The notes beneath the pieces were generated by a model. It had not been told where the DNA came from, made no database searches, and was given only the letters and a program-made list of their open reading frames with translations. This document shows, piece after piece, positions 43,157 to 51,759 of a stretch of 64,000 nucleotides of DNA (the stretch's first letter is position 1; each line of letters starts with the position of its first letter). Source of the DNA: VFJN01 sp963717755. Its GTDB lineage: Bacteria > Actinomycetota > Acidimicrobiia > Acidimicrobiales > VFJN01. The stretch lies in NCBI GenBank assembly GCA_963717755.1, contig CAVQWY010000005.1, forward strand, positions 806,001 to 870,000. The letters run 5' to 3'. Position numbers and translations under genes: made by a program.

Positions 43157-43413
43157 GCTCGCTCCTCGACCAGGCGACCACCACGCTGGGGTTCGTCCTC
43201 CACCTGGCGCTGGCGCCGATCTTCCTCACGATGGGCCTGGTGGTGCCGGCGTGGTTCGTGGTCGTGCTCATCGCGCTCTGGTTCGTGATGATGGGCGTCG
43301 CCATCGCCCGACGCGAGCACGAGCGCTACCTGGTCGTGGCTCCGTTCGTGGCGGTCTTCCTCCTCATCATCGCCATCACCATCGGCGAGATGGCCTTCGA
43401 CTGGACCGCGTAG
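43153..43413 (+). CDS. Small membrane protein, unknown function
   Basis: 86 residues from GTG 43153, overlapping the hydrolase stop (GTGA). Three hydrophobic segments, FVLHLALAPIFLTMGLVV, WFVVVLIALWFVMMGVAI and VVAPFVAVFLLIIAITIG, separated by a charged ARREHERY loop. No family recognised. Translational coupling to the hydrolase suggests co-expression. Convergent with the SDR gene. Confidence 0.72.
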   Translation: MSSLLDQATTTLGFVLHLALAPIFLTMGLVVPAWFVVVLIALWFVMMGVAIARREHERYLVVAPFVAVFLLIIAITIGEMAFDWTA

Positions 43414-43422
43414 GCCGAGGCG

Positions 43423-44934
43423 TTACCAGTCGGTCGGCGCGAAGTCCTTGAGGAACTGGCCCCACACGTGGGTGCCGGTGTTGGTGCCGGCGATGATCGG
43501 GTCGACGATGCGGGCGGCGCCGTCCACGATGTCGAGCGGCGGGTGGAACCGGTGCTCCGCGCGCTTCTGCTCGGCGATGTGGGCCGGGTCCTCGTCGCTC
43601 ACCCAGCCGGTGTCGACGCTGTTCATGTGGATCCCGTCGGCGTGGTACTCCGCCGCGGAGGTCCTCGTCATCATGTTGAGGGCGGCCTTCGCCATGTTGG
43701 TGTGCGGGTGCCGGGTCGTCTTGAACCGTCGGTAGAACTGCCCCTCCACCGCCGACACGTTGACGATGTGCTTGTCGCGCTCTGGCGTGCGGAGCATCAG
43801 CGGCTTGAGGCGCGCGTTGAGCACGAAGGGGGCGACGGCGTTCACGAGCTGGGTCTCCAGGAGCTCGACCGACGACACCTCTGACAGCGTGAGCCGCCAC
43901 GAGTTCCGATCGCGGAGATCCACCTGCTGGAGGTCCTGGTCGAGCCGACCGGCGGGGAACAGGTGGGAGCCGACCTCGGTGTCCTCGGGGAGCAGCGGGA
44001 GCTCGGCCAGCGCCGCGCTCGGCACGACGCCGTCGATCGGCGACGCCACGGACGGGAGCGATGCGCCACCGTCGCGGAGGAGCTCCGGAGCCCGCACCCC
44101 GTCGACGCCACCGAGGAGCTCCCGCGCCCGCGCGGGCATGTGCTCGAGCGCTTCCGTCTCGAGCTCGAGCATGTGCCGGTAGAACTCCGGCGGTCGCCGC
44201 ACGGTCTGGCACGCGTTGTTGACGATGTAGTCGAGGCGCGGGTGGGTGGTCGCCAGGTGGTGGCAGAGCGCCTCGACGCTCGGCGTGTGGCGCAGGTCGA
44301 GCCCGTACACCTCCAGCCGGTCGCTCCACTCGTCAGCGTCCGCCTCGCGGCTGTAGCGGAGCGCCGCGTCCCGCGGGAACCGCGTGGTGACGATGAGCGA
44401 TGCCCCCGCCCGCAGCAGCTTGATCCCGGCCTGGTAGCCGATCTTCACGCGACCGCCGGTGAGGAGCGCGACGCGGCCGCGGAGGTCGGCGGTCTCGGTG
44501 CGCTTGGCGAAGCTCACCTCGGCGCAGTTCGGGCAGAGCTGGTCGTAGAAGTGGTGGATCTCCACGTACTTCTGCTTGCACACGTAGCAGTGCTGCTCGT
44601 CGCCGGTGCGGGCCTCGGCGTCGTCGTCCGCCGCCTCCGGGGGGAAGACGTTGGGCGTCATGAACACCGGCTTGGCGCGCAGGCGGCGGATCCCGGTGTC
44701 GGTGAGGACGCGCTCGTCGCGCTCGACCTTCGCCGCCTTCTCCTGCCGACGACGGGCCTTCGTCTGCTGCCGCCGCGCATCGGCGTCGGGCGAGAAGGCG
44801 TTGCCGGCGGCGTTGAGGAACCGGATGCGCTCTTCGGCCGTGAGCCCGTCGAGGAGGGAGCGGTCGGCGGCGACCGCCTCCAGCAGCTCGGCCGCCGCGA
44901 GGAGCTCCTCGGTCAGATCGGCCTCGTCACCCAC
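43423..44934 (-). CDS. Short-chain dehydrogenase with N-terminal zinc-knuckle region
   Basis: 503 residues. A charged helical lead (residues 1-85) is followed by CYVCKQKYVEIHHFYDQLCPNC split here as C116-x2-C119 and C134-x2-C137, a treble-clef-like zinc site. The SDR domain follows: VALLTGGRVKIGYQAGIKLL (nucleotide loop), DYIVNNACQTVRR and HIVNVSAVEG (catalytic Ser). At the usual Tyr-x3-Lys place the sequence is TNMAK, so the Tyr is Thr; a YRRFK lies a few residues earlier and could substitute. The protein is about twice a normal SDR. Function unknown. Confidence 0.8.
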   Translation of the reverse strand: MGDEADLTEELLAAAELLEAVAADRSLLDGLTAEERIRFLNAAGNAFSPDADARRQQTKARRRQEKAAKVERDERVLTDTGIRRLRAKPVFMTPNVFPPEAADDDAEARTGDEQHCYVCKQKYVEIHHFYDQLCPNCAEVSFAKRTETADLRGRVALLTGGRVKIGYQAGIKLLRAGASLIVTTRFPRDAALRYSREADADEWSDRLEVYGLDLRHTPSVEALCHHLATTHPRLDYIVNNACQTVRRPPEFYRHMLELETEALEHMPARARELLGGVDGVRAPELLRDGGASLPSVASPIDGVVPSAALAELPLLPEDTEVGSHLFPAGRLDQDLQQVDLRDRNSWRLTLSEVSSVELLETQLVNAVAPFVLNARLKPLMLRTPERDKHIVNVSAVEGQFYRRFKTTRHPHTNMAKAALNMMTRTSAAEYHADGIHMNSVDTGWVSDEDPAHIAEQKRAEHRFHPPLDIVDGAARIVDPIIAGTNTGTHVWGQFLKDFAPTDW

Positions 44935-44981
44935 CCCGCGAGCCTGCCAGGCCGAGCCTGGCGCGCTACGAGCCGGCGGGC

Positions 44982-46319
44982 TCAGACCGGATCGGGCTCC
45001 GATACCGGCGCGCCCGGCGTGATGGTCCCCGGTGCCGGTGGATCGGCGATCACCAGACGATCCCGGCCCTGGGCCTTGGCCTCCATGAGTGCGTGGTCGG
45101 CCGCTCGCAGCACATCCACGAGGTCGCTCGACCAGGTGGAGTCGGCCACCCCGATGCTCACGGTGAACGCCGGGATGAGCGCAGTGCCGACGGCAGCCTG
45201 GAGGCCGTCGCGGATCCGGTGCAGCACGGGGGCGGCCGTGAGGGCGTCGACGCCCGGCAGCACGATGACGAACTCCTCGCCGCCGTGGCGGGCCACGACG
45301 TCCGCGTCCCGCACGGACTCGCGCAGGACGCGGGCGAACGCGCGCAGCGCGCGATCGCCGGTGTCGTGGCCGTGGCTGTCGTTGAGCCGCTTGAAGCGGT
45401 CGAGGTCGGCCATGGCGAGGGCGAACGGGGTCTGAGCCTCACGGAGGTGGCGCACCCGCTCCTCCATCGCTCGGCGGTTCAGCAACCCGGTGAGCGGATC
45501 GGTCTCCGCCTGGAGCTGCGACTTGGCCATTGCCCGCAGCACGCCGAGGCGCGTGCCCACCTGCGCGGCCACGCCCTCGAGGCGTTCGATCGTCGTGGGG
45601 ACCCACTCGTCGTCGCCCTCCGCACCGGTCGCGTGGATGACCGCCGTCGGCGTGCCGAGGATCGTGATCGGCACGCACACCGCGGAGATGGCGTCGCCAC
45701 CGCGGCCGGAGAGCCGTGGGCAGGCGGACAGGTCGGCGCTGCTCTCGAACCGCAGCGTGCGGCTCTGTCGCACGGCCGGACAGCCCCACGGTGTCTCCAC
45801 GCCGCACCCGGGCGCCTCGCGACCCGCCGCGGTCGCCGCCCGCCGCAGGTGGGCCCGACTGGCGTCCGCGACGAGGAGCTCGACGGGACCGGGGGCCGCG
45901 TCCCTGAGCGCCTTCGCCGTGACGTCGAGGGCGTGGGCCTCGGTGTCGCCCATGTCGAGCGCGTCCTGCACGTCACGCAGGAACGTCTGCTGGTCGACCT
46001 GGGCGCGCATCTCCTCCTCGCTGGCGCGCAGCAGCGCACGCTGGGCGGACAGGTCACGGCGGATGGGACGCGCGGAGGTGAGGAACAGCGCCACGCCGGA
46101 AAAGGTCACGTGCACCACCGTGGCGAGGACGAGCTCACCGCGCCCGTCGCCGAGACCGAGCACCTCCTCGTTGACGATCCTGGCGGTCAGGTACGCGGCG
46201 GTCAGGCCGACCAGCGCGCGGGTGAGCTGCAGGACGAGGGCGCTGAGCGAGGTGTCGACCGCCCGGAACGATTCCGCGTCCCAGACCTGGTGCGCCTCTG
46301 GCTCCACGCGCCCGCCCAT
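44982..46319 (-). CDS. Membrane-anchored GAF-GGDEF diguanylate cyclase
   Basis: 445 residues from ATG 46319, which has GGAG six nt upstream; a GTG at 46355 is an alternative. Two N-terminal hydrophobic helices (residues 30-50 and about 60-80), a GAF-like domain containing several Cys (about 100-260), then GGDEF: TDPLTGLLNRRAMEERV, DLDRFKRLNDSHGHDTGDRAL and RHGGEEFVIVLPG. The intact GGEEF indicates c-di-GMP synthesis from GTP. No RxxD inhibitory site is apparent upstream of GGEEF. c-di-GMP effectors are not in the window. Confidence 0.87.
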   Translation of the reverse strand: MGGRVEPEAHQVWDAESFRAVDTSLSALVLQLTRALVGLTAAYLTARIVNEEVLGLGDGRGELVLATVVHVTFSGVALFLTSARPIRRDLSAQRALLRASEEEMRAQVDQQTFLRDVQDALDMGDTEAHALDVTAKALRDAAPGPVELLVADASRAHLRRAATAAGREAPGCGVETPWGCPAVRQSRTLRFESSADLSACPRLSGRGGDAISAVCVPITILGTPTAVIHATGAEGDDEWVPTTIERLEGVAAQVGTRLGVLRAMAKSQLQAETDPLTGLLNRRAMEERVRHLREAQTPFALAMADLDRFKRLNDSHGHDTGDRALRAFARVLRESVRDADVVARHGGEEFVIVLPGVDALTAAPVLHRIRDGLQAAVGTALIPAFTVSIGVADSTWSSDLVDVLRAADHALMEAKAQGRDRLVIADPPAPGTITPGAPVSEPDPV

Positions 46320-46434
46320 ACGCTTCTCCAGTCGTGCCCGATCGGTCGACTGCACCTTGGCAAGATCGGCAACATCGCGGAAGGACCTGAATGGGCCAAA
46401 TTGCCCTAGTTAGAAGGGGCTACCGCCCGGGTGG

Positions 46435-46971
46435 TCACTCGCCGTGGAGGACACCGGGGATGGAGACGCCGATGCCGCCGAGCGTGTCCGCCCCGTAGCG
46501 CGCCTTCTCCGCCTCGAGGTCGAGGGGACGAGGCCGCGGGTCGGCGGCCGCCTCCGCCTTCAGCTCGGGCGTGACGACGTCGGCAGGGAGGATCCAGCAC
46601 ACCTCGAACTCGAGCCCGTCCGGGTCGTGGGCGTACAGCGACTTGGTGGTCACGTGATCCGACGCGCCGGCCAGCGCGCCTCGCTCGGCGAGGACGCTGC
46701 GGAGGCGATCGAGCTCGTTGAGCGTGTCCACCTCCCAGGCCAGGTGGTACAGGCCGACGGTGCTGCGACCGGCGCCGCTCGGTCCCGCGCCCGACCCGAT
46801 CTGGAACACGCCGAGGTCGTGGTCGTTGGTCGAGCCCGGCGCCTGGAAGAAGGCCGCCTGCCCGGGCATGTGGATCAAGGTCTCGAAGCCCAGCACCTGC
46901 TCGTAGAACTCGCGGGTGACCTCGAGGTCACGGACGTAGAGCACGGCATGGTTGAGACCGGTGACAGGCAC
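46435..46971 (-). CDS. VOC family (glyoxalase/extradiol dioxygenase fold) protein
   Basis: 178 residues from GTG 46971 (an upstream GTG at 47025 adds 18 residues but overlaps the promoter palindrome). TGLNHAVLYVRDLEVTREFYEQVLG, STVGLYHLAWEVDTLNELDRL and HDPDGLEFEVCWI give the His, His and Glu metal ligands of the vicinal-oxygen-chelate fold. C-terminal 40 residues are charged and extra. The substrate may be a catechol or an alpha-keto aldehyde; not determinable. Confidence 0.83.
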   Translation of the reverse strand: MPVTGLNHAVLYVRDLEVTREFYEQVLGFETLIHMPGQAAFFQAPGSTNDHDLGVFQIGSGAGPSGAGRSTVGLYHLAWEVDTLNELDRLRSVLAERGALAGASDHVTTKSLYAHDPDGLEFEVCWILPADVVTPELKAEAAADPRPRPLDLEAEKARYGADTLGGIGVSIPGVLHGE

Positions 46972-47013
46972 GGTGGGCTCGCTCTCTGGACGGGTTCCCT
47001 CGTCCCAACATAC

Positions 47014-47025
47014 TTGCGTACACAA
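47014..47025. promoter_or_regulatory. Palindrome in the VOC gene promoter
   Basis: TTGCGTACACAA, an imperfect palindrome (one mismatched pair) in a short AT-rich patch; TATGTT on the minus strand just downstream (47006-47011) could be the -10. Candidate operator. Confidence 0.4.
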
Positions 47026-47037
47026 ACATTCCGCCAG

Positions 47038-48637
47038 TCACAGGGCCGGCAGCCGCTGCGAGCGGCCGATGAGCGGGGCGAGCGGATCGCCCGCCTCGGC
47101 CAGGCGCTCGCCGACGGTGCGGATCGTCCAGCGGCCGGGCCGAAGGTCGGGGTCGTCCAGCTCGTCCCAGGTGATCGGCACCGACACGGGCGCGCCCGCC
47201 GCCGGGCGGGCGCTGAACGGAGCGACGAGCGTCTTGTTGATGGCGTTCTGCGTGTAGTCGAGGCGCGTGCGACCGCCCCGCTTCGCCTTCTCCCACTCCC
47301 AGCTGACCATCTCGGGGACCGTGTCACCGATCGCCCGCGACACCTGCTCGACCCAGGCGCTGGTGTCCTCGAACGCGTAGCCGTCGGCCACCGGGACCCA
47401 GATCTGGATGCCACGCTTGCCGGTGACCTTCGGACAGGCCTCCACGCCGACGTGGTCGAGGGCCGTGCGATAGAGGCGGGCGAGGACCAGCGCGTCGTCG
47501 AAGGTCGCCTTCGTGCCGGGGTCGATGTCGATCATCGCCCAGCGTCGGCTGGTGCGGTTGGTCGGCCGTCGACGTCCACGGGTGGAGCTCGATGGCGCCG
47601 TAGTTGGCGGCCCAGGCCAACGCCGCGGGAGAGTCGAGCACGAGGTACTGCTCGGTCTCGCCCGCCCCGTGGTCGTCGTAGTGCCAGCGTCGCAGCCAGT
47701 CGGGGGCGTGCTTCGGGACGGCCTTGTGCCAGAACCCCGCCTTGTCGATGCCGTCCGGGAACCGATGGAGGTTCACGGGGCGGTCGGCCAGGTACGGGAG
47801 CATCACCGGCGCCATCACCGCGTGGTGGCGGATCAGGTCTCGCTTGGTCAGCGCCTTGGCCCCGCCGCGTCCCGACTTGGACGGGAACAGCACCTTGTCG
47901 AGGTTGGTGAGCTTGAGGGTGTGCTCGCCCAGCTGCCACTCCCCCGCCTTGCCGAGCGCGTCGAGGGCGTCGAGCTCGTCGCCGGTGGGCCCGACCCACA
48001 GCGAGTCGCTCGACCACGTGGCGGCGGGCGCCGCCTTCACCTCGTCGTTGGTGCGGCCGCTCTTCACCGAGCGCAGGTGGTCCTCGGGATCCCACCCCTT
48101 CACGGCGTGCTCGTCGTGCTTGTGGAGCAGGAGCCATTGCGGCTTGCCCCCGCGAGCACCTCGGCGCACGAGGACGAACCGCCCGCGCAGCTTCTCGCCG
48201 TGCGAGGTCGATGTGGAGGTCGCCCGCCTCGATGGCGGCGAGCGGATCCTGGTCGTCGGCCATGCTCCAGGTGCCCCAGTCCCACACGATCACATCACCC
48301 CCGCCGTACTCGCCCTCGGGGATGGTGCCCTCGAAGTCGAAGTAGCCGAGCGGGTGGTCCTCGACGTGGACGGCCATGCGCTTCACGTCCGGGTCCAACG
48401 TCGGGCCCTTCGGGACCGCCCAGCTGACGAGCACGCCCTCCGCCTCGAGGCGGAAGTCGTAGTGCAGCTGACGGGCGCGGTGGCGCTGGACGACGAACCG
48501 GTGGCCAGCCGGCGGCGGCGGCTCGCTCCCCGAGGGCTCGGAGGTGACGTCGAAGCGCCGCTTCTCGCGGTAGGTGCCAAGGCGCTGCTTCGGCGACGCT
48601 CGCTTCTTCGCGCCTTCGGCTTCGCCTTGGTGGCCAC
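47038..48637 (-). CDS. ligD: LigD-like NHEJ protein: phosphoesterase plus primase-polymerase domains, no ligase domain; three frameshifts
   Basis: Start GTG 48637, 4 nt after the ku stop. PE domain: GHRFVVQRHRARQLHYDFRLE, VSWAVPKGPTLDP and EGTIPEGEYGGGDVIVWDWG. Pol domain: LTNLDKVLFPSKSG, RPVNLHRFPDGI, AMIDIDPGTKATFDDALVLA (metal Asp pair) and RTRLDYTQNAINKTLVAP. The reading frame breaks three times: one base missing near 48623, one extra near 48213 and one extra near 47545; net length 1600 is 3n+1, as expected. No ATP-dependent ligase motif (KxDG) occurs, so the ligase must be encoded elsewhere. Adjacent Ku supports a role in double-strand break end joining. Confidence 0.8.
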
Positions 48638-48641
48638 GGAC

Positions 48642-49511
48642 CTAGGCGCTCTTCTTCGCCTTGGAGGCCTTGCGGGCCCGCTTGGCCGGCGCCTTCTTGG
48701 CCGATGCCTTCTTGGTCGAGCGCCGACGCTTGGAGGACGAGACGCTCTTCTCCAACGCCTCCATCAGGTCGAGCACCTTGGCCTCACCGGTGTCGCTGCC
48801 CTCGGCTTCCGCCACGACGTCCTTGCCCTTCTCCTTGCGCTGGATGCGGGTCCGCAGCTCCTCAGCGTACGTGTCGTGGTACTGCTCGGGCTTCCAGTCA
48901 CCCGCCAGCGAGTCGATGATCTGCGTCGCCAGCTTCAGCGCCTTGGGCTCGGGCCTGGAGCGCCGTGACGGCACGCCGTCGACCTCGGATCGCGGCACGA
49001 CCTCGTCCGCGAAGCGCATCGTCGACATGGCCAGGGCACCGTCCAGCGGACGGATGGCCGACAGGTACTGCTTGTTGCGCATCACGACGGTGCCGATGGC
49101 GACCTTCTGCTTGTCCTCCATGGCGGACAGCAGCAGCTGGTAGGCCTGCTTGCCCTCGTCGCTCGCCGGCCCGAGCCAATAGGTGCGCTCGTAGTAGATC
49201 GGGTCCACGGCGTCGAGGTCGACGAAGTCCGTGACCTCGATCGCCTTGGTGGACTCGGGCTTGAGCTCCTCGAGCTCGCCCTTCTCGAAGGTGACGTACT
49301 TGCCCTTGCGCACCTCGAAGCCCATCTCGATGTCGTCGCGGTCGACCTGCCTGCCCGTCTTGTCGGACACCTTGCGGTTCCGGATGCGAGCGCCGGTTCG
49401 CTTCTCGAGCTGGTTGAAGTGGACGTCGTGGTCACGCACCGCCGTGTACGCCTTCACGGGCACGTTGACGAGTCCGAAGCTGATGGAGCCGGTCCAGGTG
49501 GGTCGAGCCAT
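48642..49511 (-). CDS. ku: Ku protein (non-homologous end joining)
   Basis: 289 residues. TWTGSISFGLVNVPVKAYTAV at the N-terminus, IEMGFEVRKGKYVTFEKGELE and YYERTYWLGPASDEGKQAYQLL are bacterial Ku signatures; the homodimer rings DNA ends and recruits LigD. The C-terminus is a long Lys/Ala/Arg-rich tail (from about residue 255), the extended basic tail that in other actinobacteria helps threading onto DNA. Operon ku-ligD on the minus strand. Confidence 0.93.
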   Translation of the reverse strand: MARPTWTGSISFGLVNVPVKAYTAVRDHDVHFNQLEKRTGARIRNRKVSDKTGRQVDRDDIEMGFEVRKGKYVTFEKGELEELKPESTKAIEVTDFVDLDAVDPIYYERTYWLGPASDEGKQAYQLLLSAMEDKQKVAIGTVVMRNKQYLSAIRPLDGALAMSTMRFADEVVPRSEVDGVPSRRSRPEPKALKLATQIIDSLAGDWKPEQYHDTYAEELRTRIQRKEKGKDVVAEAEGSDTGEAKVLDLMEALEKSVSSSKRRRSTKKASAKKAPAKRARKASKAKKSA

Positions 49512-49568
49512 GGCCGCCGTCTACCCGCAGGAGGTTTGCGCAATTCCTCGGCCGGGCATGGCTCCCGC

Positions 49569-49700
49569 ATGCCGCTGTCGGACGACCTCAAGGTGGGGAG
49601 GGACGGCACGTCGTGGTCGGTGCCGAGCGACCCACCCGATGACGACCAGCCGATCTGGGGCCCAGATCTCGACGGGCAGGAGCCAGCTTCCCCCGGCTGA
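49569..49700 (+). CDS. Putative small acidic protein (43 residues)
   Basis: ATG 49569 to TGA 49700, beginning MPLSDDLKVGRDGTSWSVPS and ending GQEPASPG; rich in Asp, Pro and Trp. Third codon positions are G or C in about 36 of 42 codons, as in real genes here, which is the main support. No family and no clear ribosome binding site. It lies alone between ku and a crotonase. Confidence 0.4.
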   Translation: MPLSDDLKVGRDGTSWSVPSDPPDDDQPIWGPDLDGQEPASPG

Positions 49701-49789
49701 CGCCACAGCCCCCGGCGAGCGGACGAGCCCCTGCTGCCTTCCGAGGCCGGGGGCTCGATCGCGTTCGGGGTCTGCTGTACTGCTCCCTC

Positions 49790-50635
49790 GTGACCGACCC
49801 TCTCGTGCTCATCGACGATCCTGCCCCCCACGTCCGCCGCCTCACGCTCAACCGGCCGGACAAGCGCAACGCGCTGAACCACCCGTTGCGCGGTGAGCTG
49901 ATCGCCGCCCTCCAGGCGGCCGACCTCGACGACGACGTGCACACCACGATCGTCCGCGGCGCCGGCACCTGCTTCTCGGCCGGCTACGACCTCGGCGGCG
50001 GCAACGAGGGCCACGAGTACCCGCACTTCACCGCGCCCGGCGAGGGCCAGTGGCCCCGACACGTCACCGAGACGTGGATGGGCATCTGGGATCTCCACAA
50101 GCCGGTCATCGCGCAGGTCCACGGCTACTGCCTGGCCGGCGGCAGCGAGCTGGCCACCGGGTGCGACCTCGTCTACGTGGCCACCGACGCCAAGATGGGG
50201 TACCCCGCGGTCCGCTTCGGCGTGCCCGACATGCAGTTCCACGCCTGGCTGCTCGGGATGCGCGCGGCGATGGAGATGATGGTGACGGGCGACTCGATCT
50301 CCGGCACCCAGGCGGTGGAGCTCGGGTGGGCCAACCGGGCGTTCGCCGAGGCCGACCTCGATGCCGAGGTGCTCAAGGTCGCAGAGCGCATCGCCCTGCT
50401 GCCCCCCGACATCGTGCAGCTGAACAAGCGCACGGTGCACCGCGCCATGGACCACATGGGGCTCCGTCAGTCGATCCGGGCCGGCACCGACATCTGCGCG
50501 CTCGGCATCCACCAGGAGAGCTTCGAGGTGTTCCTCGACGAGATGCGCACGAAGGGGCTCACCGCGGCGCTGCAGCACCGCGACGAGCCGTTCGGCGACT
50601 ACCGCACGGTCGAGCCGCACGAGGGTCGTTCCTGA
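49790..50635 (+). CDS. Enoyl-CoA hydratase/isomerase family protein
   Basis: 281 residues from GTG 49790. RLTLNRPDKRNALNHPLRGEL, IVRGAGTCFSAGYDLGGGN and AQVHGYCLAGGSELATGCDLVYV are crotonase motifs; VRFGVPDMQFHAWLLG lies at the second catalytic position without the usual Glu or Asp. The active-site acidic residues of hydratases are therefore not obvious. Stands alone before the AI-2E permease gene (28 nt). Confidence 0.85.
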   Translation: MTDPLVLIDDPAPHVRRLTLNRPDKRNALNHPLRGELIAALQAADLDDDVHTTIVRGAGTCFSAGYDLGGGNEGHEYPHFTAPGEGQWPRHVTETWMGIWDLHKPVIAQVHGYCLAGGSELATGCDLVYVATDAKMGYPAVRFGVPDMQFHAWLLGMRAAMEMMVTGDSISGTQAVELGWANRAFAEADLDAEVLKVAERIALLPPDIVQLNKRTVHRAMDHMGLRQSIRAGTDICALGIHQESFEVFLDEMRTKGLTAALQHRDEPFGDYRTVEPHEGRS

Positions 50636-50651
50636 CGGAGGTGCGGCCCGG

Positions 50652-50657
50652 TACGGT
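50652..50657 (+). promoter_or_regulatory. -10 box of AI-2E permease gene
   Basis: TACGGT, 6 nt before GTG 50664; leaderless geometry. Confidence 0.48.
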
Positions 50658-50663
50658 CCGACG

Positions 50664-51753
50664 GTGACCGAGGCCACCACCCCCGCCGAGTCGCCGGTGC
50701 CGTGGCGCACCATCTGGGCCACCATCGGCTCGGTCGCGCTGGCCTACGTCGCCTACCGCACGTACCTGGCGCTCACCCACGTCGTCACCCTGCTCGTGGT
50801 GGCGGCGTTCTTCACGATCGTGCTCAACCCGGCGGTCGACGGCCTCCAGCGCCGCGCCCGGATGCGGCGGGGGTTGGCCACCAGCCTGGTGTTCATCGTG
50901 TTCCTCGGCGCGGTGGCCGGGTTGCTGTACGCCTTCATCCGTCCGCTGGCCGAGCAGGGCTCGCAGTTCGCGGAGGACCTCCCGGAGTACGTCGAGGACG
51001 CCCGCAACGGCGAGGGGCCGGTGGGTGACCTCGTCGACCGGTACGACCTGGAGGACTACGTCGAGCGCAACGAGGACCGGCTGCGCCAGGGCCTCACCGA
51101 TCTCGGCGCCCCGGCCCTCGACCTGGCCCGCACGGTGTTCGCCGGCATCTTCGCCGCCGTCACGATCCTGGTGCTGGTGTTCCTCATGCTGCTGGAGGCG
51201 AAGACCGTCACGGCCACCACGCTCAAGCTGGTGCCGTCACGTCACCGGGAGCGCGTTCGACGCGTGGCGGTCGACGCGTCGCGCGCGGTGTCCGGCTACG
51301 TGTTCGGCAACCTCGTCATCAGCGTGATCGCGGGCGTGGCCGCCTGGATCATGCTGGCCCTCCTCGGCGTGCCGTACGCCGGCGTCCTCGGGCTGTTCGT
51401 GGGCTTCGCCGATCTCATCCCGCTGGTGGGGGCCACCCTCGGCGCGGTGCCCACCATCGCCTTCGCCTTCCTGCACTCCACCACCGCCGGCATCGTCGCG
51501 CTCGGTGTTCTTCATCCTGTACCAGCAGTTCGAGAACCACGTCCTCCAGGTCTCGATCATGTCCCGCACGGTGAAGGTCAACCCCCTCACGGTGCTCGTG
51601 AGCGTGCTGATCGGGGTCCAGCTGTTCGGCCTGCTCGGCGCCCTCCTCGCCATCCCGGCGGCCGGCATCATCCAGGTCGTGGCCATCGACGTGTACCGGG
51701 AGCGCGAGCGCCTGCGGCAGGAGGAACCCGACCCGGAGCCGATGCCGGCCTAG
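50664..51753 (+). CDS. AI-2E family transporter (PerM-like), frameshifted
   Basis: From GTG 50664 the protein shows the typical layout: two N-terminal helices, a periplasmic helical segment (PLAEQGSQFAEDLPEYVEDA), VTILVLVFLMLLEAKTVTATT, GYVFGNLVISVIAGVAAWIML and GFADLIPLVGATLGAVPTIA. Near 51501 one extra base moves the frame; FFILYQQFENHVLQVSIM and VNPLTVLVSVLIGVQLFGLLGALLAIP complete the family. Length 1090 is 3n+1. Family members export small molecules or ions; the AI-2 link is historical. Confidence 0.82.
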
Positions 51754-51759
51754 CTGTCG

